From: Antilocapra americana
Lineage: Eukaryota > Chordata > Mammalia > Artiodactyla > Antilocapridae
Direction: 5' to 3'
Length of the DNA stretch: 64,000 nucleotides
Assembly (NCBI GenBank): GCA_007570785.1
Contig: ML664161.1
Coordinates: forward strand, 42,483,293 to 42,547,292
The translations under genes and the position numbers were made by a program. The first letter of the stretch is position 1. Each line of letters opens with the position of its first letter. Under the pieces are notes generated by a model that saw nothing but the letters and a program-made list of their open reading frames with translations, was not told the origin of the DNA and ran no database searches. Of this stretch, positions 1-11,104 are shown in pieces.

Positions 1-675
1 GCCGGTTTTAAATGATATCAGATTTCTGTACCAGCTATAAGAACACAGGGCTACTCTTTAAGATATAGCATTTGCTGCCCAGTAAAAACCCATTGAAAAA
101 GTATTCCTCTTAAACTCCAATTTTAGATGCATCCTATCTGCAACTTTCCAGGTCAGGCAAGGAAAGGAAGATAAAACCTAGATATAGCATGCCTGGCTTT
201 GCTTCCTGAGGTTTGGGGTGGAAATCGGTGATAGCACTGGTTTGACTTGAGTTTCACACATTTCTGGTTTCAGAAGAGCATACATTCAGACCTAAGTTTG
301 CAAGCTCTGTAAAAAGAGAAATCAGACACTTCGGAGTTAAAGCAGAAGAGATAAACTCTAAATAAAGCTCCATGTTTACCTGTTTGGCTACAGCCTTACT
401 TTCCCAGGAAGGTGTAAACTGCTAGATGAGCAAGGGGACCAGAGCACAAAAGCAGGCAGGATAAAGGGGTTGGAATATGGCTTAGATTCTGCAAGTCTGC
501 TCAAGGTTGCTACAAACAATGGAGCATTGTTCCTGGTGCCTGCTCCATGGGTTTGCAGTTTATATTGGGCAGACATTATTGGGAGGTTATTATAGATGTT
601 TCAGCAAAACTAATAGGGAAGGTTGGGAGTTTCTGACTATGGATGGAGAGGTGCCTTGGTAGCAAGGAAAACTTA
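1..675. other. unassigned intergenic or intronic DNA
   Basis: No repeat family or coding signal is recognised here. Open frames are short, lack any protein-family look and have no splice context. The sequence is moderately AT-rich and runs up to the first SINE. Confidence 0.5.
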
Positions 676-877
676 AGTGAAGTCACTCAGTCATGTCCAG
701 CTCTTTGTGACCCCATGGACTGTTGCCTACCAGGCTCCTCCGTCCATGGAATTTTCCAGGCAAGAATACTGGAGTGGGTTGCCATTTCCTTCTCCAGGGG
801 ATCTTCCTGACCCAGGGATCAAACCTAGATCTCCTGCGTTGTAGGCAGATGCTTTACAGTCTGAGCCACCAGGGAAG
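676..877 (-). mobile_element. Bov-tA SINE, near full length, antisense
   Basis: Read on the minus strand this is a ruminant Bov-tA: a tRNA-Glu-like head (plus strand ends in ctgagccaccagggaag) followed by the BovB-derived Bov-A body (actcagtcatgtccagctc, ccatggactgttgcctacc). The internal polymerase III B-box is visible as the complement of gatcaaacct. No clean target-site duplication was found. Such SINEs are non-autonomous and are moved by the BovB reverse transcriptase. Confidence 0.93.
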
Positions 878-937
878 ATTAGTTTTTTTTTAAGCCATAG
901 GAGAGACAACAAATAATTGTTCTAAAAGAGTGCCAGT

Positions 938-1110
938 GGGATTTCCCTGGTGGTCCAGTGGTTAAGATTTCACCTTCCAATGCAGAGGGTACAGGCTCAA
1001 TCCCTGGTTAGGGAGCTAAGATCCCACCACAAAAAGCATTATCAGAAGCAATATTGTAACAGACTCAATAGTTTTTTTTTTTAAATAAATAGTCCACATC
1101 CAAAAAACAA
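938..1110 (+). mobile_element. CHR-2 type tRNA-derived SINE
   Basis: The head ttccctggtggtccagtggt and the B-box-like ggctcaatccctggttaggg are typical of artiodactyl CHR SINEs. The 3' part carries the family's agcaatattgtaacagactc segment, a T/A-rich tract and tagtccacatccaaaaaac. A second copy with the same tail lies at 27397-27580. Confidence 0.85.
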
Positions 1111-3224
1111 TAAGTGTGCCAAAAATTCAACAATAAGTATTTTTTTGTCTGCATTGATTTTGAAAGTTAAAAACAGAGTGGCACCACCAATAACAAGAGC
1201 AAAAACTATTCCACAGCACCATCTTTTCCAACTTCTTCATTTCTCCCTCGCTTCTACCTTCCTGGTTGATTTTTCATGCAGCACTGTCTTACCTTAATAT
1301 GCAGACTATAATTACAGACAGCATCTGCTACTCTTCAGTCTGTTTTGGGCTCCAAATATTTCTGATGGGCCTTGGTATAACCCTTTGTATTTGTTGTTGT
1401 TGTTTTTCTTGTCTGAAACTTTATGGAAGGATAACTGGGCTTGTGGAAGAATGTTTGATAACATTCCCTTCTTATAAAATAAGTAAGACATCAGACATCT
1501 CCCCAGGTTTTGCCATCTTCACTTGTAGAATAACATCTACCACCCCTAACTTACAGGATTATTTCAGGAATCAAAAGAGGTGAATATATGCTTCATAAAT
1601 TACAAAGTATAGAGACAAAGAGAGTTGATTATTTTTAATATTTTCCTGATTAAAAAAAATGGAAAACAAACACAAACATGGACTTATAGCTCAAAGTCAA
1701 GGCTAAAATGTCTCATTCCTAATTTCTGTGCATTCACTTGGGCAGCTCCTTTCCACTAAGGTGGCAGCATCTATCACATTTCTATATTGGTCTCTGATTC
1801 TCTGAATCCAGAAAATACATGGGAAATGGAAACTTCTATATATTTCAGTGTATACTGCTACCTACATTCCTTTGAGGAGCACATCTTCCAAGACGGAGTG
1901 TGCTGTAGCACATTTTCCTACACTCACAATCATGTGCACACATGTGCAAATACTCTTCCTACTCTGATGCTTAATTGATTTCTGTATGCTCTTTCAGAAT
2001 GCATGTAGATGGATTGCTAAGAAATTGTAGTGTCAGTCAAGATAGCACAAAAAAGCAGCATTCTACAGTAGACAGAAGAATACCTTGGATTTGTGGTAAG
2101 TACAGATTCTGGTGATTGGGAATATCTTTCTTTAGGTCTTCTCTAGCCTGGATCTGCCATCATTTTGTTAGTTGAATTGTGTGTGTTTCTCTTGGTTTTC
2201 CTCAGAACAGTTCCATATATGTTAAAGGTGGTAGAGAATTTTAAATACAGAATGCAAAGGTGTTTATCAGTCTTGGTATGTGGTTGAACTGTTTCACCTT
2301 TTTCTATGTACTTGTAAATATTTTACTGTCAAAGAAAGAGTCATGTTATTTTAATTAACTAGTAAATATTTTTATATGTATCCAGAAGACATATTTTGTC
2401 CATTGGTCTTCATCCTAGCATCACTGGACCTGTAACTCCACCACATCTTTGTTCATGTGCCTATCCATGATATATGGACAATGTTGCTAGGAGGCACTCT
2501 TGGAGTGCGGGCAATGATAGATAACAGAACAGACGTTGAAAACGTAGAGCTATGTGAAGTCCCCTAATGCAGTATCCCACCCTAAATTCTTGGCTCTCAT
2601 TCTAGTGCTAGCTTAGTGTAATACCCGGTTTCCATTTGCACATGTGTCTCATCTATTACATTTTCTTGTCTGAAAGAGGAATTTTAAAATAGTAGAAGCA
2701 GAGAAAGTTAAAGGCCTAATAATTATTCAGAAAGCAGGGTTGATGGTGGCAGGGAGCCAGCACAGGATGAGCCCTTATGAGCACTTCTATTTTTCTTGAG
2801 TAGCGGAAAGAGTTCAATCACATTCATCAAAGATTAAAGTGCTTTGAGCCTCCAGAGCACTTGGAAAGAGATGCCTTCTTCTGTCTCATCTCGGGAACCT
2901 TAAGTTTTTCCATCCATCTATTAATTTTCTACATCTGGCACAATTTTTCCAACTTTCCACCAGGGCTTCTTCTTAAACAAAACTGGTCATTCGAGACATT
3001 CATTTTTCCTTCTTTGGAAAAGCTTTGAGAGGCTTGAAAGGTAGGAAGAGAGGAATATAGGGTCACTCTGCAAAAAACATGAAGGTAAGTTTTGTTTTTA
3101 GAATCCCTGATCTTCTGTTCTGTATGATGTATCTGTTGAAATGGTTCTGAAGGTAAAATAGAAATGAATTGTGGCCACAAACCTGACTCATTCAACACTG
3201 GTCAAAAGCACGAGTCTGAATCAG
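1111..3224. other. unassigned sequence
   Basis: No known repeat is recognised over about 2.1 kb. The longest open frame (1266-1583, plus, 105 codons) is cysteine- and isoleucine-rich, runs through a TTG-repeat tract, and has no Kozak, splice or homology signal that I recognise. I treat it as chance. Single-copy DNA or very old decayed repeats are both possible. Confidence 0.45.
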
Positions 3225-3312
3225 GTTCAACTCAATTCAACAAGTATTGATTGACTGTCTAGGATGTGCTATCACAGGGTTATCAGGCTAAAAAGCAGAA
3301 AACCTACAGAGA
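3225..3312 (-). mobile_element. L2 LINE 3' end fragment, antisense
   Basis: The stretch ttcaacaagtattgattgac followed by tgtctaggatgtgctatcac is the reverse complement of the L2 terminal region (the 'last lines' ending in a short tandem tail). It is heavily diverged, as expected for this mammal-wide family. Confidence 0.5.
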
Positions 3313-3741
3313 GGAGAATGATTCAGTCTCTTTCACCTACTGTACTTGATGCTTTTATGCCTGAATCTTGACTTACAACTTAACTCATGAATTAAAGAAA
3401 ATTTTTGTGGGAAGGTTTTGCCTTCAGAGTATCCCTTCCCCTACCCGTTAATTAGATACTGATTTTCCTTGTGAAACACCTCCTCTCACTTTGAATCCAA
3501 AACATTTGATGAAACTGATCCCATCACCAGTAACAGGGGAAGGCACATGAAGCACGCTAAGGTGATCTGCATGACCTTGCTCTAGCCACAGCAACTGGAT
3601 CCAGAAAGAGCACCCACAATATGATATGATATGATATCCTATCATAGCATATTATGACATAATATCAAAAACAATCCGAGCTAATCCTGAGACTATTTTC
3701 TGGAACCACAATAAAAGAAATGCCATCTCTCTGCTGAGATT
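3313..3741. other. unassigned sequence with a short ATATG repeat
   Basis: Mostly unassigned. At 3619-3637 a pentamer, atatg/gatat, repeats almost four times and is followed by an AT-rich run (catagcatattatgacataa). This is a small degenerate simple repeat. No gene signal. Confidence 0.5.
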
Positions 3742-3966
3742 TCTATTTTTATTTTATTTTAAATTTTAAATTAATTTATTTAATTGAAAGCTAATTACTT
3801 TACAATATTGTAGTGGTTTTTGCCATACACTGATATGAATCAGCCATGGGTATACATGTGTTCCCCATCCTGAACCCCCCTCCCACATCCCTCCCCATCC
3901 CATCCCTCAGGGTTATCCCAGTGCACCAGTCCTGAGCACCCTGTCTCCTGCATCAAACCTGGACTA
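3742..3966 (-). mobile_element. L1-BT (ruminant L1) 3' end, antisense, 5'-truncated
   Basis: The poly-T/A-rich start, then ttgaaagctaattactttac, tttttgccatacactgatat, gaatcagccatgggtataca and the C-rich tract ctgaacccccctcccacatc are the reverse complement of the L1-BT 3' UTR. Only about 225 bp survive, a typical 5' truncation. The same 3' UTR appears at 8802-9654 and, more diverged, at 24887-25120. Confidence 0.88.
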
Positions 3967-4717
3967 AAAATGTAAGATTAACAGCTTAAAACTGCTGGCA
4001 AAGATACTGCCATTAAAATACAGAGACTCCTTGAGAAATTATTCCAATCCAGAGATAAGGAGAGGCAAGTACTAAAGAGAAGCTGTTGCTTATGTAGTCC
4101 TTTGATCCACCTTTCCCAGGAGCCATTTTTCCTTGGAATTCCTCTTATTTGAACCAATAAATTTCCCTTATTCTTAACCCATCTTGAATTGAATTTATTG
4201 TCACTTTCAACTCAAAGATTCTTGACAAACTTATCCCTGTATTTGACAAATCATTCCAAAGAATACTAACATTCCTTCCATTAATCTTAATCTTAGTTAA
4301 TTGAAAAAAAAGAATAAATCATTAAGAAATAATATTTCTTATTTTATATATACTTTTATAAGCACGTAATTCATCTTGATATACCTTCCTCATTTGCTGA
4401 TGAGGGATGGATGCCAACACTCATCTAACCCTTTGGGAAGACTACACTTAAAACTATTGACCAAGAAAAAAAGTTCATAGGAAATGAGAATGAATATTAA
4501 GGTATTGGTACACTGGCACATTCATGCTGGGATATTTGCCTGATACCTTCTGATAATATAAATACACTTATCTCACCCAACTATGTGCAGTAAGGAACTA
4601 ATCAACCAAAAGAGATTAGCAATTCTGCTGACCTGGTCTAAAACATCCTGGGACAATATCAATCTCCTATTGCAGTAGCATAAAGTTCACCATCTCAATT
4701 AACCTACTGTTTATTAA
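3967..4717. other. unassigned sequence
   Basis: AT-rich unassigned DNA. No coding frame above noise and no recognised repeat. Confidence 0.45.
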
Positions 4718-4895
4718 AGAGGGTTTACTACTTGCCAACTATCATGCCAAGAATTATACATGTAAAACATTTTATTGAAACTTCACAAGACTCTATTACA
4801 AATCCTATTAAAAATCGGGAAACTGAAGTTCCTGAAAATTAACAGCTAGTTCAGCTAGAAATGGAGACCTATTCTCATGCCATAATCCTCTCACC
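4718..4895 (-). mobile_element. MIR SINE fragment, antisense
   Basis: The order of elements (tgccaactatcatgccaaga, then acattttattgaaacttcac, then aatcgggaaactgaagttcc and ttcagctagaaatggagacc) follows the reverse complement of MIR, whose core contains 'cctcagtttcc' and 'aagttact'. Strong divergence fits an ancient copy. Confidence 0.6.
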
Positions 4896-5555
4896 TTCCC
4901 ATCCCTTGCCCACTCACTCAATTGGTTACCAATTGAGCAGAATAAAACCTTAAGCCAACTAATTTAACTGTATTCCTTGATGTTCTAGCCCTTTTATAAC
5001 CCCCATTGTGCTCTTTTCTCACCTCAGTGCTAGGATTCCCCAGAAACGCTCAGGCTTACTGTGGGAAAAATGAAAAAGAGCATCAAGGGATCTTCTAGTC
5101 CTTTGAAAGCCTCAATCCTATTATAAATTGATCATCTTCCTTTTTAAACCAAGTTATTGCAAAAGAGTCCTCAGATGAAGTATCCAATTAGTTGCTAAAT
5201 TCTGCAAGTTCCCCCTTCAAGACTGTTCCTGTTACTTTATAATCCTACTATAGCATTTATTGTATTACCTGCTCTCCTTAGGACTGTTATAAGCTCTTCC
5301 TAACCAGTTCCTCTGTCTCCCATCTTTCCATCTCTAACTCCTCCTGGAAAGTAACCTAAAATACCCTTTTTATCACATTATTTGTCAGTTAAAACAAACA
5401 AACAAAAACCAATTCTATATGCTCCCATTGCTTACTGCATGATTTTAAAAGTTTAAACTTACAAAGTATCTAAGGACTTGGTTAAACAGGTCTTTGTCTC
5501 CTTTTCTCTCCCTTGACCTTCTTACATAAATTTTACTCTTTAAAATGTTCTTGTT
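4896..5555. other. unassigned sequence, possibly the 5' continuation of an L2
   Basis: C/T-rich in part (ctctgtctcccatctttcca). It leads into the clearer L2 at 5556 and may be an older, less recognisable part of that element. It includes a short aaacaaacaaac repeat near 5393-5404. Confidence 0.35.
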
Positions 5556-5955
5556 GCTGGCCTCTAAATTCAGCTTGCTTTCTCAATTTTGTGATTCTGT
5601 TCACATTTTTTACTCTGCATGAAATGTACTTTCCCTCATCGCCACTCACAGTGATTCTGTTTTATCCTTAGAGACCCAGATTACATTCCATTTCATCCAA
5701 AACTTCAGCCAGATCTTATTCCTCTTCCTCTGAACACCTAAGAAGCTTACTGATATCAATACTTCCTTGATACATATTCCATACTTCCTTGTACTACAAC
5801 TATGCAAGTGAGGATTTCATTCTCCGCACCAAATATTAAGCTTTTATGAGCAGAACACACAACTTACACATCTTTATGCCTCAATACAGCACCTGGCCTA
5901 GTAATGTCTTAACTGTAAGAGATAATATGTGACATACTAACTGAATAAATATATG
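5556..5955 (+). mobile_element. L2 LINE 3' region, sense
   Basis: The stretch reads as the L2 3' portion: agagacccagattacattcc, ttcagccagatcttattcct, then agcttttatgagcagaac and the terminal agcacctggcctagtaatgt followed by an A/T tail with ctgaataaat. This is an ancient inactive LINE fragment. Confidence 0.6.
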
Positions 5956-5965
5956 AAATGAGAAA

Positions 5966-6722
5966 TGTTGTAGTAGTCAACATCCTAAGGATTCTCGCCT
6001 CCTGGCATTCATGCCCTTGTGTAACTCCCTCCCCCACTGAAGATCAATGAGATACTCTGCAGAAATGACAGAATATGACTTACAAAGTGATATCATGAAA
6101 AATACTGTGAAATAAGAGTGACCAAGATGTCAACTATGGACTTTGGGTGATTATGGTGTGGCGATGTCATTTCATCAGTTGTAACAAATGCACCATTCAA
6201 CTGAGGAATGTTGATAATGGGGGAGGCTATGCATGTGAGGGCAGGGAGTATGTGCAGAAATCTCTGTATGTTCCTCTCAATTTTCCAGTGAAATGAAAAC
6301 TTTTCTAAACAAAGACAATCTTCAAAAAATACACTGTGGCTTCCACTTGGTGTTCTCTTCCATCACTTGCTCTTGGGGAAGGGAGCAACCATGTCATAAG
6401 AATGCTCAGCCAGTCCTATAGATTGGTCACATGGTGGGGAACCTAAGCCTCCTGCTCCCAGCCAACCCCAACTTGCCTACTGCGTGAGGGAGCCATCATG
6501 GCAGGGTTTCCCCAATTCCAATCAAGTCTTCAAATAACTGCAGCCTTAGCCAACATGTTGACTACACTCTTCTTAGACACCCTAAGCCAGAATCACCCAA
6601 CTACACTGCTCCAGAATGCCTGGCCCACAGGAACTGTGTGAGATAATATATGTTTATTTATTTATTTTATAAGATTCTAAATTTCATGATAATTTGTTAC
6701 AAAGCAGTACATAACTAATACA
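5966..6722 (+). mobile_element. MLT1 (MLT1C-like, ERVL-MaLR) solo LTR, interrupted
   Basis: It begins TG and shows the MLT1C order: cctcctggcattcatgccct, ttgtgtaactccctccccca, then after an inserted L1 actgtggcttccacttggtg, cttcaaataactgcagcctt, caactacactgctccagaat, gaactgtgtgagataatata and the end aatttgttacaaagcagtac-ataactaatac. Mammalian MaLR LTRs are non-coding remnants; this one is host to a nested L1 3' end. Confidence 0.82.
6111..6323 (+). mobile_element. old L1 3' UTR end nested in the MLT1 LTR
   Basis: ctatggactttgggtgatta, gggggaggctatgcatgtga, gaaatctctgtatgttcctc and aaaacttttctaaac match the 3' UTR of the L1MA/L1MB group. The insertion splits the LTR between two copies of an aaaaatac(ac)tgtg sequence (6097-6110 and 6324-6338), consistent with a target-site duplication. 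Confidence 0.8.
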
Positions 6723-6984
6723 TAAGCCTACCATGGTAGTTGTAAACGCAGGAGTAAGAAAGTCCAAAGAATTTCCACTGGGTTTGAGGAGAAGAAGAGA
6801 AAAATGGGAAATAATTTTAAAAAGAGAGAAGAGTTCAAAAATGTGAATACCTGAGCTGTGCATGTGAGACATTTATAAAAGACCACTTTCAGTATCCAAG
6901 TCTCTGCATGTTTCTGACTTGTGAGCCATAATCTCTAAGCATATTTGCATTAATTATCAAACATATGATAAACATTGGTGACTA

Positions 6985-7205
6985 TCATTTTTTAGCATTC
7001 CTATGTGCCAGAAACTCTTCTAAGATCTTCCCAGCAACCCTAGGATGTAGGTAATTCATTACCCCCATTTTGCAGAAGAGGGGACTGAGGCACACAGAGA
7101 TGATGTAACTTGTTCAAGGTATCAGAGATGGTAGGTAGCAGAGCTGGTTTTGCACACAAGCAGGCTAGACATAGAGCCCAGCCTCTGAATCACTAAGCTA
7201 TATGG
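6985..7205 (-). mobile_element. MIR SINE, antisense
   Basis: ctatgtgccagaaactcttc, cattacccccattttgcaga, gaggggactgaggcacacag, atgtaacttgttcaaggt and gcagagctggttttgcacac follow the reverse complement of MIR over most of its length. This is one of the better preserved ancient SINEs of the window. Confidence 0.82.
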
Positions 7206-7589
7206 GATATAATACTTCTTTTAAGATTTCACCATATGTACAACATTTCAGAGAAGTCATTTAAAGTATTAAAAGTAAAAGTTTATTTAAAATTGGTGAC
7301 TAAAACGAACTCATAGATTGGCCCCAGCAATCCTCACTTGGTCACAGATGGTCTTACTTTACCCCTTTGATAGTTAAAATTGTGAAGTAAAGCCAAGAAT
7401 CTGCTTCATTCTGAATTCCCTCAAGAGACACTCTCAAAGCTTTGAGTATATTTATCTTCAGCACAGAGGGATTTGAAGCATCCTTTGGTTCAAGTCGGTT
7501 GCATCAAACAGTGATATTTGAATCCATAGTGCAATTGTTGATTTTCTAAATACAATAAAATCCATTTTCCTCTTTTGTTCAAGTCTAGA
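7206..7589. other. unassigned sequence
   Basis: AT-rich DNA with no recognised repeat or coding signal, between a MIR and an L2 fragment. Confidence 0.45.
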
Positions 7590-7765
7590 AGGAACACAAG
7601 AATTAAAGATAAAAAAAAATAAAGGTACAATTCAGCCTATTTTCCACAAACACTATTCAAAATCCTGAGAAAGATAGGAAAATATGTAAGACTCTGCCCT
7701 CAGAGAGTTTATACCCTAACAGTTATAGATTGATTAAAATAGCTTTTCATTATCAATAGGATAAA
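7590..7765 (-). mobile_element. L2 LINE fragment, antisense
   Basis: agactctgccctcagagagt followed by ttataccctaacagttatag resembles the reverse complement of the L2 3' region ('cctgccctcaaggagctcacagtct'). Divergence is high and the edges are approximate. Confidence 0.45.
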
Positions 7766-8239
7766 TAGTAAGAACCCAGACAGTAGACATTAGACATTAT
7801 GAATTTTGTCAATCTAAACCATTCAGAAAAATTCTTGCACAAATTGGATCACAGATTAGAAAGTCAAAATAAATAGATCCTTTCTCAATATTCTTAATAC
7901 AAACATCCAGTAAACACAGTATTTTCAAAATGGATTAATTTTGCTTTATTAATAGTGTATAAATACAAGAAGTGGTTTAAAAAAATCTTTTTCCTCATCC
8001 TTCCTCTATTTCCACTTAATCAGTTTATTTTTCTTTACATATCTTGCCACATACCCAAATATATATTTGCAAACAAAAATATACATATACAGGGTGCTTT
8101 GTGGTGGCTGCCATTTCTTATTTTTTTAAATGAGATTTCAAATACTACATATTACCCTTCAGTGAATACTGTTCCTTAATAGTATATTATAGACATTCTA
8201 TCAGGTCAACAGATAAAGGATTTAACTCATTCATGGTAA
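7766..8239. other. unassigned AT-rich sequence
   Basis: Very AT-rich. The open frame at 7955-8179 (plus, 74 codons) is phenylalanine/isoleucine/lysine-rich because of composition. It may be a decayed continuation of the old L1 just downstream. Confidence 0.4.
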
Positions 8240-8430
8240 AGTTTACAAAATTGTCCAAAACTATACATTAGTTTTATTCTATATTCCTTCTATTGATAGT
8301 AAATCAAATCTTTTCCAGAAACTTCTTTCACTACAAATAGCACCACAGTAAAACATTCTTGTGCATATCGCCTACATTCTGGTTTTATTTCTATAAGATG
8401 AATTTTGATTAGGAAGTCATTGGGTCATGG
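8240..8430 (-). mobile_element. old L1M fragment, antisense, left part of an interrupted element
   Basis: ttctattgatagtaaatcaa, gtaaaacattcttgtgcata, ttctataagatgaattttga and cattgggtcatgg follow the antisense of the L1M 3' region. The element appears to resume at 11105, so the intervening 2.7 kb is a later insertion complex. About 100-150 bp of L1M seem to be missing at the join. Confidence 0.6.
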
Positions 8431-8801
8431 ATTTTTGTTGTCATTCAATCGCTAGGTAGGGTCTGACTCTTTGCAACCCCATGGACTGCAGCATACCAAG
8501 CTTCCCTGTCCATTATCTCCTCTCTCAGAGTCTGCTCAAACTCATGTCCATTGAGTCGATGACGCCATCCAATCATCTCATCCTCTATTGCCCTTTTTTC
8601 CTCCTGTCCTCAATCTTTCCCAACATAAGGGTCTTTTCCAATGAGTTTGCCCTTAGCATCACATGGCCAAAGTACTGGAGCTTCAGCCTCAGAATCAATC
8701 CTTGCAATAAAACATTCAGGACTGATCTCCTTTAGGATTGCCTGGTTTGATCTCCTTGCAGTCCAAGGGACTCTCAAGAGTCTTCTCCAACACCACAATT
8801 T

Positions 8802-9654
8802 TTTAAATTAACTCATTTATTTTAATTGGAGGCTAATTACCTTACAATATTGTGGTGGCTTTTGCCATACATCAACAAGAATGAGCCATGGGTGCACATG
8901 TCCCCCTCCCATCCTGAACACCCCTTCCACCTCCTTCCCCTCCCCATCCCTCTGGGTTGTCCCAGAGCACTGGCTTTGAGTGTCCTGCTTCATGCATTGA
9001 ACTCGCATTGGTCATCTATTTTACATATGGTAATACACATGTTTCAACGCTATTCTCTCAAATTATCCCATTCTCTCCTTCTCCCACATACTCCAAGAGT
9101 CTGTACTTTATATCTGTGTCTCTTTTGCTCTCTTGCATATAGGGTCATCATTGCCATCTTTCTAAGTTACATACATATGCATTAATATACTGTATTGGTG
9201 TTTCTCTGATTTACTTCACTCTGTTTAATAGGCTCCAGTTTCATCCACTTCCTAGAACTGACTCAAATGTGTTCTTTTTTTAAGAGTGGACTAATATTCC
9301 ATTGTCTATATGTACCACAAATTCCTTATCCATTCATCTGCTGATGGACATCTGGGTTACTTCCATGTCCTACCTATTCTAAACAGTGCAGAAATGAACA
9401 CTGGGGTATATGTGTCTCTTTCAATTCTGGTTTCCTCAGTGTGTATGTTTAGTAGTGTGATTGCTGGGTTGTATGGCAGTTCTAATTCCAGTTTTTTAAG
9501 GAATCCCCACACTGTTCTCCATAGTGGTTGAACTAGTTTGCATTCCCACCAACAGTGTAAGAGGGTTCCCTTTTCTACACACCCTCTCTGCATTTATTGT
9601 TTATAGACTTTTTGATGGTAGCCATTCTCACTGGCATGAGATAGTACCTCATGC
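8802..9654 (-). mobile_element. L1-BT, 5'-truncated, inserted into BovB
   Basis: About 850 bp of antisense L1-BT: 3' UTR (ttggaggctaattaccttac, tcctgaacaccccttccacc) then the ORF2 3' end (ctgctgatggacatctgggt, cattcccaccaacagtgtaa). It is flanked by a 13-bp duplication, aacaccacaattt at 8789-8801 and aacatcacaattt at 9655-9667, one mismatch apart. BovB sequence resumes directly after it (caaagcatcagtgc). Confidence 0.92.
9357..9593 (-). pseudogene. C-terminal remnant of L1 ORF2
   Basis: On the minus strand the frame encodes the L1 ORF2 carboxy-terminal signature: HCWWECKLVQPLW, then FLKKLELELPYNPAI and HTEETRIERDTYTP. In intact L1 this follows the reverse transcriptase and includes the cysteine-rich end. 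Here only about 78 residues stay open and no catalytic domain remains. It lies inside the nested L1-BT and is not expected to be functional. Confidence 0.88.
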
Positions 9655-10363
9655 AACATCACAATTTCAAAGCATCAGTGCTTCAGTGCTCAGCCTTCTT
9701 TCTAGTCCAGCTCTCAAATCCATACATGACTACTGGCAAAACAATAGCCTTGACTCTATGGACATTTGCCAGCAAAGTGATGTCTCTGCTTTTTAACACG
9801 TTGTCTAGGTTTGTTATAGCTTTACTTCCAAGGAGCAACCATCTTTAATTTCATGGCTGTAGTCACCATCAGCAGTAATTTTGGAGCCCAAGAAAACAAA
9901 ATCTGTACTGTTTCCACTTTTCCCCCATCTATTTGCCATGAAGTGATGGGACTGAATGCCATGATCATAGTATTTTGAATGTTGAGTTTTAAGCCAAATT
10001 TTCACTCTCCTCTTTCACCATCATCAAGAGGCTCTTTAATTCCTCTTTGTTTTCTGACATTACAGTGGTATAATCTGCATATCTGAGGTTGTTGATATTT
10101 TTCCTGGCAATCTTGATTCCATCTTGTGATTCATCCAGCCCAGCATTTCACATGATATATTCTGCAAAGAAGTTAAATAAGCAGGGTGACAATATACAGC
10201 CTTGAAGTATTCCTTTTCCGATTTTGAAATAGTCCATTGTTCCAAGTTTGGTTCTAACTGTTGCTTCTTGACCTGCATACAGGTTTCTCAGGATGCAGGT
10301 AAGGTGGTCTGGTATTCCCATCTCTTTAAGAATTTCCCAGAGTTTGTTGTGATCCACACAGTC

Positions 10364-10782
10364 ATTTATGGTTATGAGAGATGAACCATAAAGAAGGCTG
10401 AGAACCAAAGAATAGACGTCTTTGAACTGTAGTTTTGGAGAAGACTCTTGAGAGTCCCTTGGACTAAAAGGAGATCAAACCAGGCAATCCTAAAGGAAAT
10501 CAGTCCTGACTATTCATTGTAAGGACAGATGTTGAAGCTGAAGCTCCAATGCTATGGCCACCTGATGCAAAGAACTGACTCATTTGAAAAGACCCTGATG
10601 CTGGGAAAGACTGAGGGCAAGAAGATAAGGGGATGACAGAGGATGAGATGATTGGATAGCATCAGTGTCTCAATGGACATGAGTTTGAGCAAACACAGGG
10701 AGACAGTGAAGGACAGAGAAGACTGACTTCTGCAGTTGGGGTCTCAAAGAGTTGGATACGACTTAGCAACTGAAAAACAATA
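10364..10782 (+). mobile_element. BovB 3' fragment, sense, inserted into the antisense BovB
   Basis: A 5'-truncated BovB of about 420 bp runs on the plus strand (ccataaagaaggctgagaac, gaagactcttgagagtccct, tgacagaggatgagatgatt, caaagagttggatacgactt). It sits exactly between two copies of acacagtc (10356-10363 and 10783-10790), after which the host BovB continues in the opposite orientation. This is a self-family nested insertion. Confidence 0.88.
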
Positions 10783-11104
10783 ACACAGTCAAAGGCTTTC
10801 AAGTAGTCAATGAAGCAGAAATGGATGTTTTGGTAGAATTCTTTTGCTTTCTCTATGATCAAACACACGTTGTCAATTTGAACTCTGGTTCCTCTGCCTC
10901 TTCTAAATCCAGCTTGTGCCTTTGGAAATTCTTGGTTCACATACTGCTGAAGTCTAGCTTGAAAGATTTTGAGCATTACCTTGCTAGCATGTGAAATGAG
11001 CACAATTGTATGGTAGTTTGAACATTCTTTGGCATTGACCTTCTTTGAGATTGGAATGAAAATTGACCTTTTCAAGTCCTATGGACACTGCTGAGTTTTG
11101 TATC

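Larger units (their letters stand above)
8431..11104 (-). mobile_element. BovB LINE (RTE clade), antisense, carrying two nested insertions
   Basis: Three antisense BovB segments make one element: 8431-8801 (3' UTR and end of ORF2), 9668-10363 and 10783-11104 (ORF2 reverse-transcriptase region). Landmarks are gcaaccccatggactgcagc, catcctctattgcccttttt, aaagcatcagtgcttcagtg, gttgttgatatttttcctgg and gagcattaccttgctagcat. BovB belongs to the RTE non-LTR retrotransposons and supplies the machinery used by Bov-tA and Bov-A2 SINEs. The copy is 5'-truncated at about 11100, inside ORF2, and its reading frame is broken by the insertions and point changes. A target-site duplication for the BovB itself is not clear. 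Confidence 0.9.

Noticed and set aside
1266..1583. 105-codon cysteine-rich frame as a small secreted protein
   Set aside because: The cysteines come from a TTG/TGT simple-repeat tract. There is no upstream exon or promoter evidence.
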